Assembly: GCA_024364735.1 (NCBI GenBank)
Contig: JAGFNQ010005392.1
Span: 383,510 to 447,509, forward strand
DNA length: 64,000 nucleotides
Source of the DNA: Boesenbergia rotunda
Taxonomy: Eukaryota > Streptophyta > Magnoliopsida > Zingiberales > Zingiberaceae
Direction of reading: 5' to 3'
Shown one piece after another: positions 44,314 to 55,346 of this stretch (position 1 is the first letter of the stretch; each line of letters opens with the position of its first letter). The notes under the pieces were generated by a model. It was not told the DNA's origin, ran no database searches, and saw nothing but the letters and a program-made list of their open reading frames with translations. The translations under genes were made by a program, and so were the position numbers.

Positions 44314-45264
44314 TCTTCATACCGGACCACCAAAATTTCTCTTTCAGGTCTTGATACATCTTAGTGGATCCCGGATGCATCGAATAAGGGGTTTCGTGAG
44401 CTTCTACTAATATCGCTCTCCGCAAACCCGGATCATTAGGAATACATAAACGATCCCTAAGATAGAGTACTCCCCCATTGGCGATATGAAAACCATCACC
44501 TTTTCCTTCTAGGATTTCCTGTTTGATTCTCTGAAGGCTCAGATCACCATCTTGTTTGTCCAATATGTTGTCGAACAGCATCGGTGATAATGTCATAGTA
44601 GAAAGCCATGCGGAGATGACCTCGACCCCAGACTTCATAATTTCCCTTTCGAGGGGTCGGGGTAATCTAGATATGGACATCAAGGTGGCACTTGACTTCC
44701 GGCTGAGTGCATCAGCCACTTTGTATGCCTTTCCTGGATGGTAGAAGATCTCGCAGTCGTAGTCCTATACCAACTCCAGCCACCGACGTTGTCTCATATT
44801 TAGGTCCTTCTGAGTGAAGAAATACCACAGGCTCTGGTGGTCTGTATAAATCGTACACTACGCTCCATACAGATAGTGCCTCCATATCTTAAGAGCGAAG
44901 ACCACAGCGGCTAATTCTAGATCATGGGTAGGGTAATTCTGTTCATGTTCTTTAAGTTGCCTAGAGGCGTAGGCAATGACTTTACCATTCTGCATAAGCA
45001 CAGCTCTAAGTCCCAGTCGGGAGGCGTCGCTATACATGTCGAAGCCCTGGTTATTTTCCGGAAGGGTAAGAATTGGAGCACTTGTAAGTCTCCTTTTTAG
45101 CTCCAAGAAACTCTTTTCGCAGTTTTCCGTCCATTCATATTTCTTATCCTGCCGGGTGAGAGCTGTTAGAGGGGCTGCAATCCTTGCGAAGTCCTCCACA
45201 AATTTCCGATAATAGCCCGCCAGCCCAAGAAAACTTCTGATTTCGCTGGCGTTCCTCGGCCGAC
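44294..45264 (-). pseudogene. Unit a: RNase H and integrase zinc-binding start
   Basis: RNase H with MYSDASRLGLRAVLMQ; the usual GLGA glycine is replaced by Arg in RAV. THDLELAAVVFALKIWRHY comes next. A stop at about 44858 is shared with unit b, and a private stop near 44768. MADALSRKS is followed by the first half of the HHCC zinc region (HETPYSMHPGSTKMYQDL, KFWWSGM). The second Cys pair and the DDE core are deleted. Confidence 0.85.
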
Positions 45265-45265
45265 T

Positions 45266-47815
45266 CTAGTTATTCACAGCTTCAATCTTTGTTGGGTCTA
45301 CCATAACCCCATCTTTGGAAATAATATGGCCCAAAAAGCCCACTTGGTTAAGCCAAAACTCACATTTGGAGAACTTAGCGTACAGTTGTTTTTCCCGAAG
45401 AGTCTGTAGTACTATCCTCAGATGCTTGGCGTGCTCTTCTTGGTCTCTTGAATAAATAAGGATATCATCGATGAAGACGATTACAAATTTGTCAAGAAAA
45501 GACGAGAACACCCGATTCATAAGGTCCATAAACATAGCAAGAGCATTGGTCAAACCGAATGGCATGACAACAAACTCAAAATGCCCGTACCTTGCCCGGA
45601 AGGCCGTCTTCGGGATATCATCCTGTTTTACTTTGACTTGATGATAACCAGACCTCAGATCGATTTTCGAGAACACGGTAGCTCCTTTTAATTGGTCAAA
45701 CAGGTCGTCTATCCTCGGAAGGGGATACCTGTTCTTGATCGTTACATTGTTCAGTGCTCGATAATCTATGTACATTCGCATAGATCCGTCTTTCTTCTTC
45801 ACAAACAGTACCGGGGCTCCCCATGGGGAATGACTAGGGCGAATAAGTCCCTTATCGAGCAACTCCTGTAGCTGTTCTTGAAGTTCCTTCAATTCAACCG
45901 GCGCCATACGGTAGGGTGCCTTGGAGATCGAGTTAGTACCAGGAACTGATTCGATCTCGAATTCCACCTCTCTATCAGGAGCTAACCCCGGTAATTCATC
46001 CGGGAATACCTCTGGGTACTCGCATACAACTCTGACATCTTCCAACTTCTGATCCTTTGTTTGACCTACGTCAACCACATGTGCTAGAAAACCAGTATAT
46101 TCCTTGTCAAACATCTTCCGTGCTTTGAGAGTTGATAAGAATTTCTCGGTTATTTTCCTTGGCTCTCCAATAAATTCAAACGTAGAATCTGCCTCGGGTT
46201 GAAAGACCACCCTTCGTTTACGGCACTCGACGGAAGCACTATATTTGCTAAGATAATCAATTCCCATTATAACATCATAGTCCTGCATGTCGAGTACTAT
46301 CAGATCGCAGTAGAGTTCTCTTCCCACAATTCCGACTGGCACCGCACGCAGCACGTGAGTGGATGTCATTATTTCTCCCGAAGGCAGGGTTGTTAAGAAC
46401 TTGCAGTTTAAAACTTGTGGAGACATATCTATCTTCTTAGTGAAGAATGTAGAGATGAACGAGTGCGTTGCCCCAGTATCAAATAGTGCATTAGCATACT
46501 GACTGTAAATAAATATCTGACCTTTGACAACCGTCGAAGCATTTGCGGCATCTTCCTTAGTAATAGAGAAAACCCTGGCATCCGCCATAGTTGGTGGGGC
46601 CTCCAATCTCTCTTGACTCATCAGATTACCTTCCAGCTCAGCTTGCATATAATGTAGTTTCGCCGGTGAACCGTGATACTGTACAAGCTGTTGAGGAGGT
46701 GTCGGTTTCTTGGTAGGACAGTGAGAAGCCATGTGCCCTTCCACCCCACAATTGAAACACCGGTTCGTACCTTTGCGACATTCCCCGAGATGCATTTTCC
46801 CGCATGTAACACACAGGGGAAACCTGGACTGTTTATTTGCTAGGCCCCCTTGGGAGTTGTTCCCTGGCTTCCGTTTACCACTCTGGTTCCCCTTCCAGTT
46901 AGCGTTGGTGCTCTGAGGTTTCTGACCTCCTGAGTGGTAATGAAAGGAAAGAACATTAGGGATAATGAAAAATGAAGAATCGAGAATCCCGGGGTGAACT
47001 TGATTCTTACTTTCATTTAATGCCTTCCTTTGCTGATTGATGTTGTTCAGGTAATGCTCGGTGAGTAGGGCACTACTAAACAACTCCTCAGCAGTCTGCG
47101 GTCTGTTAACTCCACCAGCCACGTTCAGGGCTATTTCGGGTCGCAACATCTTTAACATAAGTCGGACCCTTTCCTTCTCAGTGCGGACCAGTTCGGGACA
47201 TAGACGAGCCAGCCGATTAAATTTCTTCATGGCGTCATTGACAGAGAGATTGCACTGTCGGAATTCCGTGAACTCGTCATAGTGTTTATTGGTGACACGC
47301 ATATTGAAGAATTCTTCGAAGAATTCCGATTCGAAGTCTGACCACGTCATCTGGTTCACCTGTCTCTTAGCCTTGACCCTTTCCCACCACATTCTGGCAT
47401 CCCTAGAAAGGCAGAATGATGCACACTTGATCTTCTCAGGTTCAGGCCAGTCCAGCAGCTCCATTGTACGCTCCATAGTCTTGAACCACGCTTGAGCATC
47501 CCACGGTTCACCGATACCCAAGAAGTATTCCGGTTTCAGCCTCAACCACTGGATCAGATAAGCCTCTTGTCGTGCTACAGTGGTCGAGCCTGACGGAGGA
47601 GTTTGCCTAACCGTAGGCGCAACAGGTATAGCGGTTTGGTTCGCCGGAGGGGTAGTAGAATTTTCTTGTTGGTTCATCAGAGTATTAATGGTTTGCTGCT
47701 GCTCAGTGACTTGACACTGCAGTTGGGTCACTAACTGCATCAGATCAGGCGAGGGAGTGGTCTCATTAAGTCTGTTACTCTGTTTTCTAGCCATGCTTTC
47801 CTTTATAAAGGGCAA
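45266..47815 (-). CDS. Unit a: gag, protease and reverse transcriptase
   Basis: 849 codons without a stop, the best-kept coding region of the window. The likely start is the ATG at 47794 (MARKQSNRLNE), since the same word begins the other copies. Gln-rich coil, gag domain (IKCASFCLSRDARMWWERV; LARLCPELVRTEKERVRLML), and two CCHC-like fingers (CVTCGKMHLGEC, CFNCGVEGHMASHC). Protease with ALFDTGATHSF. RT with FSKIDLRSGYHQV and catalytic FIDDILIYS. It ends at a TAG at 45266-45268 that replaces the Trp of the connection after VNN. RNase H follows in the same frame. Gag and RT might still be made as one protein; integration would need help. Confidence 0.88.
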   Translation of the reverse strand: MPFIKESMARKQSNRLNETTPSPDLMQLVTQLQCQVTEQQQTINTLMNQQENSTTPPANQTAIPVAPTVRQTPPSGSTTVARQEAYLIQWLRLKPEYFLGIGEPWDAQAWFKTMERTMELLDWPEPEKIKCASFCLSRDARMWWERVKAKRQVNQMTWSDFESEFFEEFFNMRVTNKHYDEFTEFRQCNLSVNDAMKKFNRLARLCPELVRTEKERVRLMLKMLRPEIALNVAGGVNRPQTAEELFSSALLTEHYLNNINQQRKALNESKNQVHPGILDSSFFIIPNVLSFHYHSGGQKPQSTNANWKGNQSGKRKPGNNSQGGLANKQSRFPLCVTCGKMHLGECRKGTNRCFNCGVEGHMASHCPTKKPTPPQQLVQYHGSPAKLHYMQAELEGNLMSQERLEAPPTMADARVFSITKEDAANASTVVKGQIFIYSQYANALFDTGATHSFISTFFTKKIDMSPQVLNCKFLTTLPSGEIMTSTHVLRAVPVGIVGRELYCDLIVLDMQDYDVIMGIDYLSKYSASVECRKRRVVFQPEADSTFEFIGEPRKITEKFLSTLKARKMFDKEYTGFLAHVVDVGQTKDQKLEDVRVVCEYPEVFPDELPGLAPDREVEFEIESVPGTNSISKAPYRMAPVELKELQEQLQELLDKGLIRPSHSPWGAPVLFVKKKDGSMRMYIDYRALNNVTIKNRYPLPRIDDLFDQLKGATVFSKIDLRSGYHQVKVKQDDIPKTAFRARYGHFEFVVMPFGLTNALAMFMDLMNRVFSSFLDKFVIVFIDDILIYSRDQEEHAKHLRIVLQTLREKQLYAKFSKCEFWLNQVGFLGHIISKDGVMVDPTKIEAVNN

Positions 47816-48082
47816 GTATGGATAATATGAGTTATTGTTATTCCTATCCCCATATTAAGTTCTTAATTATTTGATCTTCATAAATAAAGCAATAGAAAAA
47901 TATCGTTCATATTCACATATCCTACAAGTACTTTCCATCATCTATCATAAGGCACTATTCATACTTGCATATTCCAGAATCATAAAAGAAAATCGGATAT
48001 ACATGGAAGTACTTACTTGGAAGCTGCAGGAAGAAGGCTTGATGTGTGTGTAGTGAGATGGCAAACTGCACTGATACCAACC
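47816..48082 (-). promoter_or_regulatory. Unit a leader with mutated primer binding site
   Basis: Primer site at 48068-48079 reads TGGTATCAGTGC on the minus strand: one change from TGGTATCAGAGC, which unit b keeps. Confidence 0.88.
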
Positions 48083-51000
48083 TATAACGCCCGTCTTTTA
48101 CCCCCACCTTACGGTGTGGCTGAAAGGACGCGTTACGCTAAACATACATGTACATATAGAACATCTTAATGCAGCGGAATATTTTTTTTCATTTTAGACA
48201 TGCGTTTAACCATACAACTAATCCATGAACCATATATACATGCCTAAATTATCATTCATGACATGGTGACGTTGTAACTTAGAATATTACTAGCATACAT
48301 AGCATCATGATATAAACTTTCCATAACTTATTCATAAGCATTATAAGAAGCAAGTAACTTATCCATAACATCATAAGTCTTAAGTCATTCATTAAGCATA
48401 ACCATTATAAGCCTAGCATAGCATCTAAGAAGGTATTTCAAAACCCAAGACATGTGATACGTGTAAATAAAAGAATCCTTTACCATGTCACCGCCACACA
48501 CACACATGCTCTTGCCCCTCCTGCTGCTTCCCTTAGTAACCTCTTGCTTGATCTGCGGTATAAGACACATAAGACTGTAAGCACAGAGGCTTAGTATGCT
48601 GTAAAACCCTTTCCTACTCACAAAAATCCGTACGTCACATATTCATAACCATGGAACAGTGGACATTGCATAATTCCGAACATAAAGCATAAACTTGACA
48701 CATATCTCCTATGACATAATTCTTGTCATCATCATATACATAGATCTACTTATCATGGCATATTTCATAACATGAACATAGACATAAACATAAGCATACT
48801 TATCATGACATCATTCTTAACATGAGCATAAACATGAACGTAAACATACTTATCATGGCATCATTCTTAACATGAGCATAAACATAAACATAAACATACG
48901 CATACTTATCATGGTATAATGCATAACATGAATGAATGCATGAGTCAAATGCATGTATCATAAGGATGCTTAATTTTTTTTTTGAAACCATAGTTATAAA
49001 TACTTGAACATAATCATAACATCATAGGGGGTCCCCGGCTTGTACCCCATACATACATCATATGCGCGCATCCCTAAGTAAATACGAGGTAGCAAATCTC
49101 GACCTACTAGGGTAGGTACAGCTACGGTAGTCCTAGAACCGAGGCGTTCTTAAGGTGCCCATCCCTATTGGACAGCTTTGGTAGTCCCATAACCGTGGAC
49201 AGCTTCGGTAGTCCAGAACCGAGGCGTTCTTAAGGTGCCCATCCCATGGACCCTTACTTCGGTCCGGTACAAGCCCATTCATAAAAATAAAATACTTCAC
49301 ATGCTTCATCATTCATAGAACATTCTTAGCATAAACATAATCTTGTTTCATGAAACTTGACATAAGCATAGGAACAGCTGCGGTAGTTCCAGAACCGTGG
49401 ACAGCTACGGTAGTCCAGAACTGAGGCGTTCTTAAGGTGCCCATCCCTTAGCATGACATAAACATACTTAACATTTCATCATTCATACTTAACATCATTA
49501 TGCCTTATAGGCATGAACATTCATCATCATTCATTTTCTTCATTCGTATGGTATGTCATGCTTACATCATTTTGTCTTAGAGCCATGATCATCATTTTCA
49601 TTCATTATCTTCATTCTTAAATATAGCATACGTACATATCATTCATGAAGCATGGCATACATACATGTCATTCATAAAACATGGCATACATACATATCAT
49701 TCATAAATCATGACATACATACATAATTAGCATCTTAATTCATAAAACTTGCATGATTAGGGTACATAGGTAAACATACATAGATCTTTTCATACATGAT
49801 TCATATTCCCTAGGCTCATGGCACATGGTCTAAAACATTCATGAATAAAACATAACATATAACCTAAACATACAAAGTCATGATACCTAGCATATGAAGT
49901 TAGGGTTTTGGTAACATAAAGATCCTCACATCTTGCTTAACCATATACTTACATCTTAATAACCTATACTCAAGCATCCTTGAGACCCTAACCCAAACCA
50001 AACCCTAAATTAGGGTCTTGGCTGAAACCCTAAAGGACAATAAGTCCATGAGAAATTCACATAGGTCATGATTAACATTCCATACCATACATACTATGCC
50101 ATAGAAAACCATTTGATCCCTTATTTGGATTTAACTCCAAGTCCTAGCCCTAAATCATGAGTTGGCCGAAACTCAAAGAGGATCACAAGCCCATGAAAAT
50201 TCATAAAATGCCCAATTCACATCTATTACCTTACATATAATACCATGGGAGCCATTTGAACTCTTTCTTGAAGTTAAACGTAACTTCTTGCCCTAAAACC
50301 CCTCTTGGCCGAAAGTTACAAGGGCCCTAAACCATGTAAAACTTTCATATAAACCCTTATTAACACCTTTTACAACATGAGAAAACATAAGAACCAAACC
50401 CAACCATAGAAACCCATGGTGGCCGAAAGTTACAAGGGCCCTAACTTTGGTTTTCTCCACATATAGTCCAAACAAATCATTGCATCATTAAAATAACTCA
50501 GAAACTGTTATACCACAGGTGAGGGAGTCTTATCTTCCTTGATCTTGCTTATAAACCTTGAATAGAAAGTAAAAAGAAACCTCCTAGACCCTATACTTCT
50601 CCTTAGCCCTTGTAGCCTTGTAGAGGGTCTTGGATCTTCAAGATGGAGTTCTTTGTGAAGTTTTTCCAAGGGAAAGAAACCCTTGTGGGTTTCGGCTAGG
50701 AGAAGAAGAAAGGAGGAGAGGAATGGTCTTGGGGAAGAAGAGAAGGAAAATAGAGTAACTCCTATGTCCCTTCTTCTCTCATGCACTCTTTTATACCACA
50801 TGAAAGGGGCAAGTGAAGGGTCATGGTGTCTCTTCTCTTGATGACTCTTCACTTCCCTAAGCCTTAACCAAAATTCTCTTCATTCTCTACTAGCACTCCC
50901 TTGCTAGGTGAATTGGTTAGTACATGCATGGTGGTATCATAAGTCCAAGGTTTAATCGTTGGTGCATGCACTTTATTTTTATTTTATTTTTTTATTATTT

Positions 51001-51265
51001 TCAAAAATTCCCCTAATACCCACCCATGATCATGCTAATATTCCTAATTATCACCCATTTATATTTATATTAAATTCCTCCTAAAATTCACCAATAACAA
51101 TAGTCTTAGAAAAGCCTATTCGTACTTAGCTTCTCAATTTAAATGAGAAAATTATGGGTAACTAGGCTAATGTTCATACTAGTATCTCTAGGTTCCTCGA
51201 AAAATTATCTAGACATGATCAATATTTTTAAATAAAATATTGAGAAAATTTTCCGTGTCGTTACA
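48083..51265 (-). repeat. Tekay array LTR2 (shared middle LTR)
   Basis: 3183 bases; begins TATAAC instead of TGTAAC. Private deletion of about 22 bases near 50392. It is a mosaic of LTR1-like and LTR3-like positions (see findings). Confidence 0.93.
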
Positions 51266-51299
51266 ATCCCCCATACCTCGTGAATGTTCGTCCTCGAAC

Positions 51300-51566
51300 T
51301 TAGAATAGCTCCGGGTACTTGCGTCTCATCTCGTCTTCGCGTTCCCAGGTAGCTTCCTCGAACCATTGACTTTGCCATAGGACCGTGACTAAGGGTACCT
51401 TCTTGTTCCTTAGCTTTTTGATCTCTCGATCCAAGATCTGAATAGGTCGGCTTTCAAAACTGAGATCATCCTGAACTTGTATTGTCTGTGGCTGAATCAC
51501 CTGATCTGTGTTTAGTACACACTTCTTAAGCATTGACACATGAAACACGTTATGGATAGCCGACAT
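51300..51566 (-). pseudogene. Unit b: integrase tail and chromodomain
   Basis: 88 codons: NVFHVSMLKKC, the RPIQILDREIKKLRNK stretch, then VLWQSQWFEEATWE..DEM. This is the chromodomain-like C terminus of Tekay/Del integrases, believed to guide integration to certain chromatin. It is out of frame with the zinc region and follows it directly: the catalytic core is missing. Confidence 0.82.
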
Positions 51567-51585
51567 CTCTCTTCATACCGGACCA

Positions 51586-52515
51586 TCAAAATTTCTCTTT
51601 CAGGTCTTGATACATCTTAGTGGATCCCGGATGCATCGAATAAGGGGTTTCGTGAGCTTCTACTAATATCGCTCTCCGCAGCCCCGGATCATTAGGAATA
51701 CATAAACGATCCCTAAGATAGAGTACTCCCCCGTTGGCGATATGAAAACCATCACCCTTTCCTTCTAGGATCTCCTGTTTGATTCTCTGAAGGCTCGGAT
51801 CACCATCTTGTTTGTCCAATATGACCTCGAACAGCGTCGGTGATAATGTCATAGTAGAATGCCATCCGGAGATGACCTCGACCCCAGACTTCATAATTTC
51901 CCTTTCGAGGAGTCGGGGTAATCTAGATATGGACATCAAGGTGACACTTGACTTCCGGCTGAGTGCATCGGCCACTTTGTTTGTCTTTCCTGGATGGTAG
52001 AAGATCTCGCAGTCGTAGTCCTTTACCAACTCCAGCCACCGGCGTTGTCTCATATTTAGGTCCTTCTGAGTGAAGAAATACCACTGGCTCTGGTGGTCTG
52101 TATAAATCCTACACTACGCTCCATACTGATAGTGCCTCCATATCTTAAGAGCGAAGACCACAGCGGCTAATTCTAGATCGTGGGTAGGGTAATTCTGTTC
52201 ATGTTCTTTAAGTTGCCTAGAGGCGTAGGCAATGACTTTACCATTCTGCATAAGCACAGCTCTAAGTCCCAGTCGGGAGGCGTCGCTATACATGTCGAAG
52301 CCCTGGTTATTTTCCGGAAGGGTAAGAATTGGAGCACTTGTAAGTCTCCTTTTTAGCTCCAAGAAACTCTTTTCGCAGTTTTCCGTCCATTCATATTTCT
52401 TATCCTGCCGGGTGAAAGCTGTTAGAGGGGCTGCAATCCTTGCGAAGTCCTCCACAAATTTTTGATAATAGCCCGCCAGCCCAAGAAAACTTCTGATTTC
52501 GCTGGCATTCCTCGG
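51586..52515 (-). pseudogene. Unit b: RNase H and integrase zinc-binding start
   Basis: As in unit a, with the shared stop at about 52114 and the shared stop in place of Trp near 52523. The stretch 51586-52053 (RRWLELVKDYDCEIFYHPGK...; MADALSRKS-like; HETPYSMHPGSTKMYQDL) has no stop. The deletion junction lies at about 51567-51585. Confidence 0.85.
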
Positions 52516-53727
52516 CCGGCTCTAGTTATTCACAGCTTCAATCTTTGTTGGGTCTACCATAACCCCATCATTGGAAATAATATGGCCCAAAAAGCCCACT
52601 TGGTCAAGCCAGAACTCACATTTGGAGAACTTGGCCTACAGTTGTTTTTCCCGAAGAGTCTGTAGTACTATCCTCAGATGCTTGGCGTGCTCTTCTTGGT
52701 CTCTTGAATAAATAAGGATATCATCGATGAAGACGATAACAAATTTGTCGAGAAAAGACGAGAACACCCGATTCATAAGGTCCATAAACATAGCAGGAGC
52801 ATTGGTCACACCGAAGGGCATGACAACAAACTCAAAATGCCCGTACCTTGCCCGGAAGGCCGTCTTCGGGATATCATCCTGTTTTACTTTGACTTGATGA
52901 TAACCAGACCTCAGATCGATTTTCGAGAACACGGTAGCTCCTTTTAATTGGTCAAATAGGCCGTCTATCCTCGGAAGAGGATACCTGTTCTTGATCGTTA
53001 CATTGTTCAGTGCTTGATAATCTATGCACATTCGCATAGATCCGTCTTTCTTCTTCACAAACAGTACCGGAGCTCCCCATGGGGAATGACTAGGGCGAAT
53101 AAGTCCCTTATCGAGCAACTCCTGTAGCTGTTCTTGATGTTCCTTCAATTCAACTGGCGTCATACGGTAGGGTGCCTTGGAGATCGGGTTAGTACCAGGA
53201 ACTAATTCGATCTCGAATTCCACCTCTCTATCAGGAGCTAACCCCGGTAATTCATCCGGGAATACCTCTGGGTACTCGCATACAACTCTGACATCTTCCA
53301 ACTTCTGATCCTTTGTTTGACCTACGTCAACCACATGTGCTAGAAAACCAGTATATCCCTTGTCTAACATCTTCCGTGCTTTGAGAGTTGATAAGAATTT
53401 CCCGGTTATTTTCCTTGGCTCTCCAATAAATTCAAACGTAGAATCTGCCTCGGGTTGAAAGACCACCCTTCGTTTACGGCACTCGACGGAAGCACCGTAT
53501 TTGATAAGAAAATCTATTCCCATTATAACATCATAGTCCTGCATGTCGAGTACTATCAGATCGCAGTAGAGTTATCTTCCCGCAATTCCGACTGGCACCG
53601 CACGCAGCACGTGAGTGGATGTCATTATTTCTCCCGAAGGCAGGGTTGTTAAGAACTTGCATTTTAAAACTTGTGGAGACATATCTATCTTCTTAGTGTA
53701 GAATGTAGAGATGAACGAGTGCGTTGC
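52516..53727 (-). pseudogene. Unit b: protease end and reverse transcriptase
   Basis: RT with PHSPWGAPVLFVKKKDG-type fingers, SKIDLRSGYHQV and FIDDILIYS in a 302-codon frame (52636-53544). Stop at about 52636 (unit a reads on) and another near 53572 (Glu to stop) before the protease. A one-base loss near 53727 breaks the DTGAT box. Confidence 0.86.
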
Positions 53728-55058
53728 CCAGTATCAAATAGTGCATTAACATACTGACTGTAAATAAATATCTGACCTGTGACAACCATCGAAGCATTTG
53801 CGGCATCTTCCTTAGTAATAGAGAAAACCCTGGCATCCTCCATAGTTGGTGGGGCCTCCAATCTCTCTTGACTCATCAGATTACCTTCCAGCTCAGCTTG
53901 CATATAATGTAGTTTCGCTGGTGAACCCTGATACTGTACAAGCTGTTGAGGAGGTGTCGGGTTCTTGGTAGGACTGTGAGAAGCCATGTGCCCTTCCACC
54001 CCGCAATTGAAACACCGGTTCGTACCTTTGCGACATTCCCCGGGATGCATTTTCCCGCATGGCACACAGGGGAAACCTGGACTGTTTATTTGCTAGGCCC
54101 CCTTGGGAGTTGTTCCCTGGCTGCCGTTTACCACTCTGGTTCCCCTTCCAGTTAGCGTTGGTGCTCTGAGGTTTCTGACCTGCTGAGTGGTAATGAAAGG
54201 AAAGAACATTGGGGATAATGAAAAATGAAGAATCGAGAATCCCGGGGTGAACTTGATTCTTACTTTCATTTAATGCCTTCCTTTGGTGATTGATGTTGTT
54301 CAGGTAATGCTCGGTGAGTAGGGCACTACTAAACAACTCCTCAGCAGTCTGCGGTCTGTTAACTCCGCCAGCCACGTTCAGGGCTATTTCGGGTCGCAAC
54401 ATCTTTAACATAAGTCGGACCCTTTCCTTCTCAGTGCGGACCAGTTCGGGACATAGACGAGCCAGCCGATTAAATTTCTTCATGGCTACATTGACAGAGA
54501 GATTGCCTTGTCGGAATTCCGTGAACTCGTCATAGTGTTTATTGGTGACACGCATATTAAAGAATTCTTCGAAGAATTCTTCGAACAATTCCGATTCGAA
54601 GTCTGACCACGTCATCTGGTTCACCTATCTCTTAGCCTTGACCCTTTCCCACCACATTCTGGCATCCCCAGAAAGGCAGAATGATGCACACTTGATCTTC
54701 TCAGGTTCAGCCAGTCCAGCAGCTCCATTGTACTCTCCATAGTCTTGAACCACGCTTGAGCATCCCACGGTTCACCGATACCCGGGAAGTTTTTCGGATT
54801 CAGCCTCAACCACTGGATCAGATAAGCCTCTTGTCGTGCTACAGTGGTCGAGCCTGACGGAGGAGTTTGCCTAACCGTAGGCGCAACAGGTATAGCGGTA
54901 TGGTTCGCCGGAGGGGTAGTAGAATTTTCTTGTTAGTTCATCAGAGTATTAATGGTTTGCTGCTGCTCAGTGACTTGACGCTGCAGTTGGGTCACTAACT
55001 GCATCAGATCAGGCGAGGGAGTGGTCTCATTAAGTCTGTTACTCTGTCTTCTAGCCAT
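53728..55058 (-). pseudogene. Unit b: gag
   Basis: Same domains as unit a. Lesions private to unit b: a 2-base loss in the first zinc finger near 54060, stops near 54625 (Gln to stop) and 54934 (Gln to stop), one-base loss near 54707, and a 9-12-base duplication coding a repeated EEFF near 54570. It is therefore more decayed than unit a although it lies next to the upstream LTR. Confidence 0.86.
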
Positions 55059-55346
55059 GCTTTCCTTTATAAAGGGCAAGTATGGATAATATGAGTTATT
55101 GTTATTCCTATCCCCATACTATGTTCTAAATCATTTGATCTTCATAAAGAAAGCAATAGAAAACTATCGTTCATATTCACATATCCTACAAGTACTTTCC
55201 ATCATCTATCATAAGGCACTATTCGTACTTGCATATTCCAGAATCATAAAAGGAAATCGGATATGCATGGAAGTACTTACTTGGAAGCTGCAGGAAGAAG
55301 GCTTGATGTGTGTGTAGTGAGATTGCAAACTGCTCTGATACCAACC
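55059..55346 (-). promoter_or_regulatory. Unit b leader and primer binding site
   Basis: TGGTATCAGAGC on the minus strand at 55343-55332, intact. Confidence 0.92.
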
